Both the position numbers and the translations under genes were made by a program. Shown here piece after piece: positions 8,603-16,534 of a stretch of DNA of 35,768 bases. Source of the DNA: Flavobacterium pectinovorum. GTDB taxonomy: Bacteria > Bacteroidota > Bacteroidia > Flavobacteriales > Flavobacteriaceae. The number at the start of each line of letters is the position of its first letter. Within the stretch, counting starts at the first letter, position 1. The DNA is taken from contig NZ_RCZH01000011.1 in assembly GCF_006438875.1 (NCBI RefSeq), forward strand, positions 1,010-36,777. Reading direction: 5' to 3'. The notes beneath the pieces were generated by a model. The model made no database searches. It had not been told where the DNA came from and worked only from the letters and a program-made list of their open reading frames with translations.

Positions 8603-9946
8603 ATGACACATAAAATTTTAATTATAGACGACGAAGAAAAACTTAGAAGTCTGTTGGCACGCATTATAAAATCTGAAGGATTTGAAGTTATTGAAGCCAA
8701 GGATTTAAAATCAGGTTTTAAAAAACTCGAACAAACTGATATTGATGTTGTTTTATGTGATGTAAAATTACCTGACGGAAATGGCGTTGATTTTCTTCAG
8801 AATATAAAAGGTAGTTTTCCTTTAATTGAAGTTATTTTACTAACCGCTTTCGGAAATATTCCCGATGGAGTTCAGGCAATGAAAAATGGCGCTTTTGATT
8901 ATATTGTCAAGGGCGATGATAACGACAAAATCATTCCGCTTTTATACAAAGCAGTTGAAAAAGCGCATTTGCAAAAAAAGGTAAAACAACTCGAAAAACG
9001 TATTGGCGATAAATATTCATTCAATACCATTATCGGAAAATCTAAAGGAATTGAGCAAGTTATTGATCTTGCCAAAAAAGTTGCCAAAACCGATTCGACC
9101 GTTTTGCTTACGGGCGAAACCGGAACCGGAAAAGAAGTTTTTGCGCAAGCCATTCATGAAAATAGTAATCGTGTCGGGAAATCTTTTGTTGCCTTAAACT
9201 GTAGCACTTTCAGCAAAGAAATTCTGGAAAGCGAACTTTTCGGTCATAAACAAGGTGCTTTTACGGGAGCTTTAAAAGACAAAAAAGGTTTTATTGAAGA
9301 AGCCAATGGCGGAACTTTATTCTTAGACGAAATTGGCGAAATGCCAATAGAACTGCAAGCCAAATTATTACGCGTTTTGGAAACCAGTGAATATATCCCA
9401 ATTGGAGATACAACTCCCAAAAAATCAAATTTCAGATTAATTGCCGCGACCAACAGAGATTTGAAAATAGAAAGTGAAGAACACCGTTTTCGTTCTGACT
9501 TATATTTCCGATTGAACATTTTCGAAATTAAACTTCCTCCCTTAAGAGAAAGAATAAAAGATATTGCTCCTATAACGCTCTATTTTGTCAAACAATTTTC
9601 TGAGAAAACGAATAAAAAAAACTTAGAAATCGCTGACGATTTTCTTCAGAAATTAGAAAGTTATTCCTGGCCGGGAAATATCCGTGAACTTAAAAATGTT
9701 ATCGAAAGATCTGTAATTTTAAACAGCGGCACGATTCTAACTTCGGATGTTTTGCCTTACGAAATGCAGCATCAGCCTGAAAAAGCGACCAAATCAATGT
9801 CGGCTTTTTCTATGCAAAGTGTTGAAAAGTTACATATACAGAAGGTCTTGAATTATACAAAAGGCAATAAAGCTGAAACGGCTCGTTTGCTGGAGATTGG
9901 GATTGCTACATTGTATCGAAAATTAGAAGAGTATAGTATACAATAG
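8603..9946 (+). CDS. Sigma-54-activator response regulator (NtrC family)
   Basis: I choose the ATG at 8603 (447 residues): the frame stays open back to a TTG at 8561, but the receiver domain begins immediately at MTHKILIIDDEE. Receiver: Asp9/Asp10, phospho-acceptor Asp53 (VVLCDVKLPDG), Lys103. AAA+: Walker A GETGTGKE at 171-178, GAFTGA at 218-223, Walker B TLFLDEIGEM from 238. A Fis-type helix-turn-helix closes the protein (AETARLLEIGIATLYRKL). It should bind enhancer-like sites and drive sigma-54 promoters. It follows the TPR kinase by 51 bases, so the pair is probably cotranscribed. It is also the nearest regulator upstream of the Kdp genes, which lack kdpE in this window; a role there is inference. 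Confidence 0.92.
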   Translation: MTHKILIIDDEEKLRSLLARIIKSEGFEVIEAKDLKSGFKKLEQTDIDVVLCDVKLPDGNGVDFLQNIKGSFPLIEVILLTAFGNIPDGVQAMKNGAFDYIVKGDDNDKIIPLLYKAVEKAHLQKKVKQLEKRIGDKYSFNTIIGKSKGIEQVIDLAKKVAKTDSTVLLTGETGTGKEVFAQAIHENSNRVGKSFVALNCSTFSKEILESELFGHKQGAFTGALKDKKGFIEEANGGTLFLDEIGEMPIELQAKLLRVLETSEYIPIGDTTPKKSNFRLIAATNRDLKIESEEHRFRSDLYFRLNIFEIKLPPLRERIKDIAPITLYFVKQFSEKTNKKNLEIADDFLQKLESYSWPGNIRELKNVIERSVILNSGTILTSDVLPYEMQHQPEKATKSMSAFSMQSVEKLHIQKVLNYTKGNKAETARLLEIGIATLYRKLEEYSIQ

Positions 9947-9955
9947 TATTTAATT

Positions 9956-10031
9956 ATTTTAAACACATAGAAACATCTATTTAAAATTTCAATCTGAAAG
10001 TATTTTTTAGAAAACTAGTTTTTCCACATAA
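9956..10031. repeat. Partial copy of the ACACATAGAAACAT repeat
   Basis: ATTTTAAACACATAGAAACAT at the left and GAAAACTAGTTTTTcCACATA at the right match the left half of the element between kdpA and kdpB (13385-13524), in the same orientation. The right-hand inverted end seen there is absent, so this is a truncated copy. Confidence 0.6.
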
Positions 10032-10080
10032 GTTTACCTTTCAAATTAATATTTAATATTCATTATATTAGCATAAAAAA

Positions 10081-10788
10081 ATGAAAATTTTTTATGCAAT
10101 CGCAAAAGAAGGTATTGAACCTCACGAATTCGAAATTGAATTTTTCGGCGATAAAACTGAACATAAGGCCGTTTCTGCTGTCAATGGATATATCAGTATT
10201 AATAAAATATATAAACAAGCGACAGATGCAGATTATGATCGAAGATTTTGTACCGCTATGTATAAAATTAAACCAATTTTTAAGGTTCCCTTTTTTCTTG
10301 ATTATCAATTATCACGTTATGAAGGAAATCAATCAGAATTCTTAGCACAAATAAGATATGTAATTCTTCCTAGATCAAAAAATGGTAAATTGGCACATGC
10401 GGAAATTATTGAAAAATGGTTAGAATCAAAAGAAGAAAAACCCAATATAGGAACTTACTCAATTTCGACAGGTGATGTGAATGCCCCAATTCAAATTCAA
10501 CAAAATTCAAATCATTCCTCTCAGAAACAGAAAATATCTTATAGTCCTTCAAACATAGTAGACCTTTTTTCTATACTAAAAAATGATATCGAAAAACTTG
10601 ATACTTCAATAAGAGGAGATTTCGAAATGGAAATGAATTATGCCATAAAACAACTTGAAAAAGAAAATAATATCGAGCCACAGCTTCTAAATATCGGATC
10701 TCTTATTTCAAATATTGGATTACCAATCTTCACCAACTTGACCTCATCAGGAATTTTTGAAACAGTAAAACCATTATTAGGACTATAA
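10081..10788 (+). CDS. Hypothetical protein with central NAPIQIQQNS segment
   Basis: 235 residues, not recognised. Three zones can be seen. Residues 1-120 are a soluble mixed alpha/beta stretch without signal peptide. Residues about 123-148 form a polar, glutamine/asparagine/serine-rich linker (STGDVNAPIQIQQNSNHSSQ). Residues 150-235 are helical and charged, ending in a glycine-rich hydrophobic tail (IGSLISNIGLPIFTNL...VKPLLGL). Similar QIQQ/NSS linkers occur between domains in some bacterial defence-type proteins such as AbiTii-like ones, from memory only. The gene is AT-rich, follows a truncated repeat, and has its own strong terminator, so it looks like an independent insertion between the regulator and the Kdp operon. 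Function unknown. Confidence 0.7.
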   Translation: MKIFYAIAKEGIEPHEFEIEFFGDKTEHKAVSAVNGYISINKIYKQATDADYDRRFCTAMYKIKPIFKVPFFLDYQLSRYEGNQSEFLAQIRYVILPRSKNGKLAHAEIIEKWLESKEEKPNIGTYSISTGDVNAPIQIQQNSNHSSQKQKISYSPSNIVDLFSILKNDIEKLDTSIRGDFEMEMNYAIKQLEKENNIEPQLLNIGSLISNIGLPIFTNLTSSGIFETVKPLLGL

Positions 10789-10892
10789 AAAACTGTAATG
10801 AGTATTTTCATAATATTTTTTTACAATGAATACATTTACATCTATTTAAATAATTTTAACTTACTGTAATTACCCTTATCATTTCAATAAAA

Positions 10893-10918
10893 GCTTATCA
10901 TTTTGATAGGCTTTTTTT
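10893..10918 (+). terminator. Rho-independent terminator
   Basis: GCTTATCA and TGATAGGC form an 8-bp stem (one G-T pair) with a TTT loop, followed by seven T. It ends the transcript of the unrecognised gene at 10081 and isolates it from the Kdp operon. Confidence 0.85.
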
Positions 10919-10920
10919 AT

Positions 10921-11008
10921 GTCTGATTTTCGGCACGAAACCTCAAATGCTTTATTTACAACACTTTAAACATTGTTGCCTTTTTTCGGTCTGACTTTTG
11001 GCATAAGT
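10921..11008 (+). promoter_or_regulatory. Spaced direct repeat upstream of the Kdp genes
   Basis: GTCTGATTTTCGGCACGAAA at 10921 and GTCTGACTTTTGGCATAAGT at 10989 share the pattern GTCTGAYTTTYGGCAYRA, 68 bases apart, between the terminator at 10918 and the first gene of the Kdp run at 11035. The GGCA core resembles the -24 half of a sigma-54 promoter, but neither copy has GC at the -12 spacing. The repeat is directly visible; its role as an activator site or promoter is inference. Confidence 0.45.
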
Positions 11009-11034
11009 GGGAAGAACATAAAAATTCATCCAAA

Positions 11035-11316
11035 ATGAAAAATCAAGTAACCTCAATCTACAAACAAGCTGAGCGCTTTGCCGAGATCACAAAAAAATCT
11101 ATAATTTCCGGTAATATCGTCCGTGCAAAAAAATGTCTGGCACTTGCTGAACGTTTATTTATTAGCGGAAGCATCGAAACTAAAAATGCCATTTCTAATG
11201 TGTATGTTTTCTCTGTCTCTTCTTTCATGGAAGTACGTCACTGCAACATTTCACACCTTTTTCCTCAAACGCTTAAAGCGGAATATATAAAACAAATTAA
11301 TGCTTCGGGCGTGTAA
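11035..11316 (+). CDS. Small DUF7674-like protein at head of Kdp operon
   Basis: 93 residues, soluble, mostly helical, no signal peptide. The pattern QAERFAEITKKSIISGNIVRAKKCLALAERLF resembles a helix-turn-helix repeat hairpin, followed by NAISNVYVFSVSSFMEV and a conserved-looking LFPQTLKAEYIKQI end. I think it belongs to the DUF7674 family, small proteins often seen by kdp genes in Bacteroidota; this is recall, not a search. It stands between the direct repeat at 10921-11008 and the two tiny membrane ORFs, with 77 bases to the next start, so it is probably the first gene of the Kdp transcript and may have a regulatory or assembly role. Confidence 0.65.
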   Translation: MKNQVTSIYKQAERFAEITKKSIISGNIVRAKKCLALAERLFISGSIETKNAISNVYVFSVSSFMEVRHCNISHLFPQTLKAEYIKQINASGV

Positions 11317-11393
11317 AATGTTTAATCGATTAACTGTTTAATTGGTTAATCGTCCAAAAATCTAAAATCTGAACTCTTAAATCTAAAATAATT

Positions 11394-11477
11394 ATGATCA
11401 CTATTCTTTTACTCGCATTGGCTGTTTTGCTGTTTGCGATCTGTTTTAAATCAGTTGAATTCTTTGAAAAAATCTAA
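11394..11477 (+). CDS. 27-residue membrane peptide upstream of kdpF
   Basis: A complete ATG-to-TAA reading frame of 27 codons. Residues 2-17 (ITILLLALAVLLFAIC) make one membrane helix, followed by a short charged tail FKSVEFFEKI. It is too short for routine gene callers. Its stop lies three bases before the start of kdpF, a spacing typical of translational coupling, and its size and topology mimic KdpF. It is not KdpF itself, since the next frame carries the usual KPEKF ending. It may be a second small Kdp subunit or stabiliser. Evidence for translation is only position, length and composition. Confidence 0.55.
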   Translation: MITILLLALAVLLFAICFKSVEFFEKI

Positions 11478-11480
11478 ATC

Positions 11481-11558
11481 ATGACTGCACTATTTATTAT
11501 TTCTATCGCCGTTTTTGGCTATTTGGTTTATGTATTAATCAAACCGGAAAAATTTTAA
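11481..11558 (+). CDS. kdpF: KdpF, small subunit of K+-transporting ATPase
   Basis: 25 residues: one membrane helix (about 4-19) ending in the family-typical LIKPEKF. KdpF is a single-helix peptide that stabilises the KdpABC complex in the inner membrane. The gene begins three bases after the 27-residue frame and precedes kdpA by 91 bases. The length fits KdpF (about 25-30 residues). Confidence 0.85.
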   Translation: MTALFIISIAVFGYLVYVLIKPEKF

Positions 11559-11649
11559 TGATGTAAGAAGTTATAAGTGAGATGTTAGATGTTATGCGTC
11601 AGTCTCCTTTTACAAATCACATCTCACAACAAAAATAATCTCAAAAATT

Positions 11650-13371
11650 ATGAACACAGAATTATTTGGCGTCATCAGTATTTTTATCATTTCGATAGTT
11701 TTAGCCATTCCGTTAGGAAAATATATCGCTAAAGTTTATTTGGGTGATAAAACATTGTTTGATCCGATTTTCAATCCAATTGAAAAATTTATTTTTAAAA
11801 TCAGCGGTATTAGTTCCACTGAAGAAATGAACTGGAAACAACACTTAAAAGCACTTTTAAGTATCAATATGGTTTGGTTCTTTCTCTGCTTTTTTGTTTT
11901 ACTGTTTCAGGGATCGCTGTTTTTAAATCCTGATAACAATCCGTCTATGAGCCCGGATTTGGCGTTTAATACCGCCATTTCGTTTGTCGTAAATTGTAAT
12001 TTACAGCATTATTCAGGCGAAAGCGGAGTTTCTTACCTATCACAAATGTTCCTGATGTTCTTGCAATTTGTTTCTGCTGGTGTTGGTATGGCTTCTGCAG
12101 CAATCATTTTTAATGCAATGAAAGAAAGAACTACAGATAAACTAGGTAACTTTTATAATTATTTCATCAAAAGTTGTACGCGTATTTTATTACCACTTTC
12201 TATTATTGTCGCTACAATTCTAGCATTTAGCGGAACTCCAATGGATTTTGACAGTAAAGATGCTATTACAACTTTACAAGGCGATCACGTAGAAGTTTCT
12301 CGCGGACCAGCCGCAGCATTTATCGCTATTAAACATTTAGGTACAAATGGTGGTGGTTTTTTTGGAGCCAACTCGGCACATCCCTTAGAGAATCCTACTT
12401 ATTTTACCAATGCAGTTGAACTTTGGTCACAATTAATTATTCCGTTTGCGATGATTTTTGCTTTAGGTTTTTACTTAAAGAAAAAGAAATTATCATACGT
12501 GATTTTCGGAGTCATGACGGTTGGATTCTTATTACTCGTTATCCCAACAGTTATAAGTGAAATCAACGGAAATCCTGCCATCGAAAAAATGGGAATCGCC
12601 CAAACAACCGGAGCAATGGAAGGTAAAGAGGTTCGGTTTGGACCTGCCATTTCTGGATTCTGGAGCATTGCAACAACCGTAATTTCTACAGGTTCTGTAA
12701 ATAGTATGCACGATAGTTCAATGCCGGTTTCCGGTGCAATGGAATTGCTTGCCATGATGGTCAATGCCTTTTATGGTGGTTGTGGTGTTGGTATTCTGAA
12801 CTTCTATATTTTCATCATTCTGGCGGTTTTTATTTCCGGATTAATGGTTGGTCGAACACCTGAATTTCTAGGTAAGAAAATCGAAGCACGGGAAGTTAAA
12901 ATTGCTGCTTTTATTGCGATTCTTCACCCTTTATTAATATTATCAGGTACCGCTTTAGCTTCTTATTTTGCTGCACATGATACTGCAATGGGTTACTGGT
13001 TTAGCGGAAATGCAACGGGCTGGTTAAACAATTCAGGTCATCATGGTTTCTCAGAAATGTTATACGAATATACTTCGAGCGCTGCCAATAACGGTTCTGG
13101 TTTTGAAGGTTTAGGTGATAACAATCCGTTTTGGAATATTACTACAGGAATTGTGTTATTGTTGAGCCGCTTCATTCCTATTGTTGGTCCACTAGCAATT
13201 GCAGGATTATTGGCTAATAAAAAATATATCCCGGAAAGTGCCGGAACTTTAAAAACTGACACTACTATTTTTGGAGTAATGGTTTTTGCTGTAATCGCGA
13301 TTATTGCTGCTTTATCATTCTTTCCAGCGTTGGCTTTAGGTCCATTGGCAGAATACTTTACACTAAAATAA
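11650..13371 (+). CDS. kdpA: KdpA, K+-binding channel-like subunit
   Basis: 573 residues, near the usual ~560. KdpA is the inner-membrane subunit that selects K+ and carries it; it descends from K+ channels and has four pore-loop repeats. Visible filter pieces include NCNLQHYSGESG near 115-125 and GTNGGGFFGANSAHPLENP at 231-249. About ten membrane helices alternate with the loops. The final GPLAEYF end is typical. It follows kdpF by 91 bases and is separated from kdpB by a 188-base gap filled by a palindromic repeat. No lesions. Confidence 0.98.
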   Translation: MNTELFGVISIFIISIVLAIPLGKYIAKVYLGDKTLFDPIFNPIEKFIFKISGISSTEEMNWKQHLKALLSINMVWFFLCFFVLLFQGSLFLNPDNNPSMSPDLAFNTAISFVVNCNLQHYSGESGVSYLSQMFLMFLQFVSAGVGMASAAIIFNAMKERTTDKLGNFYNYFIKSCTRILLPLSIIVATILAFSGTPMDFDSKDAITTLQGDHVEVSRGPAAAFIAIKHLGTNGGGFFGANSAHPLENPTYFTNAVELWSQLIIPFAMIFALGFYLKKKKLSYVIFGVMTVGFLLLVIPTVISEINGNPAIEKMGIAQTTGAMEGKEVRFGPAISGFWSIATTVISTGSVNSMHDSSMPVSGAMELLAMMVNAFYGGCGVGILNFYIFIILAVFISGLMVGRTPEFLGKKIEAREVKIAAFIAILHPLLILSGTALASYFAAHDTAMGYWFSGNATGWLNNSGHHGFSEMLYEYTSSAANNGSGFEGLGDNNPFWNITTGIVLLLSRFIPIVGPLAIAGLLANKKYIPESAGTLKTDTTIFGVMVFAVIAIIAALSFFPALALGPLAEYFTLK

Positions 13372-13384
13372 GAGTGTTGAATAT

Positions 13385-13524
13385 TTTAAACACATAGAAA
13401 CATAGAATTGATTATCTATAAAAAAGAGTATTAAGAAAACTAGTTTTCACACATAGCTATGTGTTTGTATGCAAGTGAAACACCTTACTCTCAATGCGAA
13501 AAACTATATCTCTATGTGTTTAAA
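13385..13524. repeat. MITE-like palindromic repeat between kdpA and kdpB
   Basis: Perfect 14-bp terminal inverted repeats, TTTAAACACATAGA at 13385-13398 and TCTATGTGTTTAAA at 13511-13524, enclose two internal palindromes, GAAAACTAGTTTTC (13435-13448) and CACATAGCTATGTG (13450-13463). A truncated relative lies at 9956-10031. No coding capacity. Placed in the kdpA-kdpB gap it could form strong RNA structure and affect the ratio of the two products. Confidence 0.7.
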
Positions 13525-13559
13525 TAAATATTCAGCTAAACAAAATAACATAAAGAAAA

Positions 13560-15593
13560 ATGACAACTAATAAATCCACATCATTGTTTGAGAGTAAGCA
13601 AGTAAAAGAAGCCTTAGTGCAATCTTTTGTGAAGCTGAATCCAAAAATGATGATCAAAAATCCGGTAATGTTTACCGTAGAAATTGGAACCGCTATTATG
13701 CTTGCTGTTTGTATTTCCATTTTAATGGGAGCAACAGATCAAGGTAGTTTCATCTATAACTTAATTGTATTTTTAATATTACTGGCAACGCTTTTGTTTG
13801 CCAATTTTGCAGAGGCTATTGCCGAAGCCAGAGGAAAAGCACAAGCCGATAGTTTAAGAAAAACACGTGAAGAAACTCCTGCAAGACAAATTTTACCTAA
13901 CGGAGATATCAAAAACATCAGTTCATCTGAATTGAAAAAAGGAGATGTTTTCGTTTGTGAAGCCGGAGATTTAATTGCAACCGATGGTGAAATCATCGAA
14001 GGTTTAGCCACTATCGACGAAAGTGCCATTACGGGAGAAAGTGCTCCTGTAATTCGGGAAGCCGGAGGTGATAAATCATCTGTAACCGGAGGAACAAAAG
14101 TACTGTCTGATAAAATTAAAGTAATCGTAACATCCGAACCTGGCGAAAGCTTTTTGGATAAAATGATTGCTTTGGTTGAAGGTGCGAGCCGTCAGAAAAC
14201 ACCAAACGAAATTGCTTTAACTATTTTGTTGGCCGCTTTTACATTAATCTTCGTAATTGTGTGCGTTACCTTAAAACCATTTGCAGATTATGCACATGCA
14301 CCTATAACAATCGCTGCTTTTATCGCCTTGTTTGTTTGTTTGATTCCAACTACAATTGGTGGTTTGCTTTCTGCGATTGGGATTGCGGGAATGGACAGAG
14401 CGTTGCGTGCCAACGTAATTACTAAATCAGGAAAAGCGGTGGAAACTGCCGGAGATATTGATGTATTGCTTTTGGATAAAACCGGAACAATTACCATTGG
14501 GAACAGAAAAGCAACGAATTTTTATCCTGCAAAAGGCGTATCTGAAGAAGATTTTATTAAATCTGCCGTGTTAAGTTCACTGGCAGATGACACTCCGGAA
14601 GGGAAAAGTATCGTGGAACTGGCAGGAGCCGAAACTGCCAATAAATTATCAATTGAGGGTGCTGCTTTAATCAAATTTACTGCAGAAACCAGAACTTCCG
14701 GAGTTATTTTAAAAGACGGTACCAATATTAGAAAAGGTGCTCAGGATGCTGCAAAAAACATTTCACTTCAAGCCGGAAATATTTTCCCAGAAGATACTGC
14801 GCAAAAAGTAATTGATATTTCGTCTAAAGGTGGAACGCCATTAGTTGTGATTAAAAATAATCAGGTTCAAGGTGTTATCGAATTGCAGGATATTATAAAA
14901 ACCGGAATGAAAGAACGTTTTGACCGATTGAGAAAAATGGGTGTAAAAACGGTGATGGTTACCGGAGATAATCCGCTTACTGCGAAGTTTATTGCCGAAG
15001 CTGCTGGTGTTGATGATTTTATTGCCGAAGCGAAACCTGAGGATAAAATGAACTACATCAAAAACGAACAAAATCTTGGTAAACTTGTTGCCATGATGGG
15101 TGACGGAACTAATGATGCTCCTGCCCTTGCACAAGCAAATGTGGGTGTTGCCATGAACAGCGGAACTCAGGCTGCAAAAGAAGCCGGAAACATGGTCGAT
15201 CTTGACAATGATCCAACCAAACTGATCGAGATTATCGAAATTGGAAAACAGCTTTTAATGACTCGCGGAACTTTAACTACTTTTTCTATTGCAAATGACG
15301 TTGCGAAATATTTTGCTATTGTTCCTGCTCTTTTCATTACTGCGATTCCTGCGCTTGAAGGTTTGAATATCATGCGTTTGCATAGTCCTGAAAGTGCCAT
15401 TTTATCTGCGGTAATTTTTAATGCGATTATCATTCCGATATTGATTCCGCTTGCGTTGAGAGGTGTTGATTACAAACCAATTGGTGCAAGTGCAATCTTA
15501 AAAAGAAACCTGTTGATTTATGGTTTAGGTGGATTGATTGTCCCTTTTATCGGAATTAAATTAATTGATTTATTGGTAGCGCTTTTTATGTAG
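13560..15593 (+). CDS. kdpB: KdpB, catalytic P-type ATPase subunit
   Basis: 677 residues, normal length. KdpB hydrolyses ATP to drive K+ uptake by the Kdp complex. The phosphorylated aspartate is Asp306 in DKTGTITIGN; the actuator loop is TGES at 158-161, where Ser161 matches the inhibitory phospho-serine known from E. coli KdpB; the hinge GDGTNDAPALAQANVGVAM and the MVTGDNPLTAKFIA segment are intact. Membrane helices lie near 35-80, 218-275 and in the last 100 residues. The start at 13560 directly precedes MTTNKSTSLF. It is followed by a 123-base repeat-filled gap and kdpC. Confidence 0.98.
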   Translation: MTTNKSTSLFESKQVKEALVQSFVKLNPKMMIKNPVMFTVEIGTAIMLAVCISILMGATDQGSFIYNLIVFLILLATLLFANFAEAIAEARGKAQADSLRKTREETPARQILPNGDIKNISSSELKKGDVFVCEAGDLIATDGEIIEGLATIDESAITGESAPVIREAGGDKSSVTGGTKVLSDKIKVIVTSEPGESFLDKMIALVEGASRQKTPNEIALTILLAAFTLIFVIVCVTLKPFADYAHAPITIAAFIALFVCLIPTTIGGLLSAIGIAGMDRALRANVITKSGKAVETAGDIDVLLLDKTGTITIGNRKATNFYPAKGVSEEDFIKSAVLSSLADDTPEGKSIVELAGAETANKLSIEGAALIKFTAETRTSGVILKDGTNIRKGAQDAAKNISLQAGNIFPEDTAQKVIDISSKGGTPLVVIKNNQVQGVIELQDIIKTGMKERFDRLRKMGVKTVMVTGDNPLTAKFIAEAAGVDDFIAEAKPEDKMNYIKNEQNLGKLVAMMGDGTNDAPALAQANVGVAMNSGTQAAKEAGNMVDLDNDPTKLIEIIEIGKQLLMTRGTLTTFSIANDVAKYFAIVPALFITAIPALEGLNIMRLHSPESAILSAVIFNAIIIPILIPLALRGVDYKPIGASAILKRNLLIYGLGGLIVPFIGIKLIDLLVALFM

Positions 15594-15716
15594 CTGCTAA
15601 GGCGCTAAGTTGCTAAGGTTCTGAGTTTTTTTCTTAGTGTCTTAGAAACTTACCGCTAATAATCTTCAAAAAATCTTAGAAACTTAGAGACTTAGTCCCT
15701 TAGAAACTCAAAAAAA
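15594..15716. repeat. CTAAG/CTTAG-rich repeat between kdpB and kdpC
   Basis: The gap is built from 'gctaaggcgctaag', 'ttgctaagg' and then 'cttagtgtcttagaaactta', 'cttagaaacttagagacttag' units, i.e. CTAAG blocks followed by complementary CTTAG blocks that can fold back. Same repeat family as the pieces near 50-75 and 17957-17983. No coding sequence and no promoter box seen. Confidence 0.6.
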
Positions 15717-16283
15717 ATGAAAACAATATTTTCACTATTAAAATTGACACTGCTTACCGTAATTCTGTTTGCAGTAATTTATCCTCTTGCGATTTACGGA
15801 ATTGCACAATTTGCTCCAAATCACGGAAAAGGAGAAACTATTTCGGTTAACGGAAAAGTGGTTGGATACCAAAAAATTGGTCAGAAATTCGATAAGTCAA
15901 ATTATTTCTGGGGAAGACCTTCGGCTGTAGATTATAATGCTGCAGGAAGTGCCGGAAGCAATAAAGGACCAAGCAATGCTGAATATTTGGCTTTGGTTCA
16001 AAAAAGAATTGATACGTTTTTGGTTGTTCATCCTTATTTGAAAAAATCGGAGATTCCATCAGATATGGTTACAGCTTCCGGTAGTGGTTTAGATCCGAAT
16101 ATTTCACCACAAGGTGCTTTGATTCAGGTTAAACGTGTTGCCAAAGAAAGAAAATTATCCGAAGATAAAGTAAAAGCTTTGGTTGAAGCGAATATCAACA
16201 CACCAAAAGTTATGGGAACTCCAACGGTGAATGTGTTGGAATTGAATGTGGCTTTGGATGCTCTTTCTAAGAAAGGTTCTTAG
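15717..16283 (+). CDS. kdpC: KdpC, accessory subunit of K+-transporting ATPase
   Basis: 188 residues. One N-terminal membrane helix (about 7-30) and a periplasmic domain. Family motifs are present: YFWGRPSAVDYN near 63, GSNKGPSN near 82, and TASGSGLDPNISP near 119. KdpC stabilises the complex and is needed for activity. The ATG at 15717 follows the repeat gap directly. After kdpC comes a 407-base repeat region before the porin. Confidence 0.97.
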   Translation: MKTIFSLLKLTLLTVILFAVIYPLAIYGIAQFAPNHGKGETISVNGKVVGYQKIGQKFDKSNYFWGRPSAVDYNAAGSAGSNKGPSNAEYLALVQKRIDTFLVVHPYLKKSEIPSDMVTASGSGLDPNISPQGALIQVKRVAKERKLSEDKVKALVEANINTPKVMGTPTVNVLELNVALDALSKKGS

Positions 16284-16325
16284 GTTTTGAGTCGCTATCC
16301 CGAGGCTTCGGGACTAAGTTTTTAT

Positions 16326-16507
16326 CCTAACAGGTTTTTAAAACCTGTTAGGTATGAGAAAATATGCATCAACTATTAATCATAAAATAACCACAAACTG
16401 TGTGGTTGCTTCGTCCCAAGTAAACCCGACAGGTTTTAAAAACCTGTCGGGTTTGATTACCAATAAAAATTAATACCATACCTAACAGGTTTTGAAAACC
16501 TGTTAGG
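16326..16507. repeat. Three CAGGTTTT hairpin repeats
   Basis: Inverted repeats at 16326-16352 (CCTAACAGG / CCTGTTAGG), 16422-16454 (AAACCCGACAGG / CCTGTCGGGTTT) and 16481-16507 (CCTAACAGG / CCTGTTAGG). The first and third share arms, while the middle one differs by matching changes on both arms, so pairing is kept. Confidence 0.8.
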
Positions 16508-16534
16508 ATAATAAACGCCCTTTTTTGCCCCAAG

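Noticed and set aside
10921..11034. Sigma-54 (-24/-12) promoter for the Kdp genes
   Set aside because: GGCA cores are present at 10932 and 11000 but the GC expected 10 bases after GG is missing in both, so I do not call a promoter.
9956..13524. Composite transposon bounded by the ACACATAGAAACAT repeats
   Set aside because: The left copy is truncated, no transposase lies between and no target duplication is visible; the enclosed kdp genes look ancestral.
16326..16507. CRISPR-like array after kdpC
   Set aside because: Three hairpins with unequal spacing and differing arms, no constant-length spacers and no cas genes.
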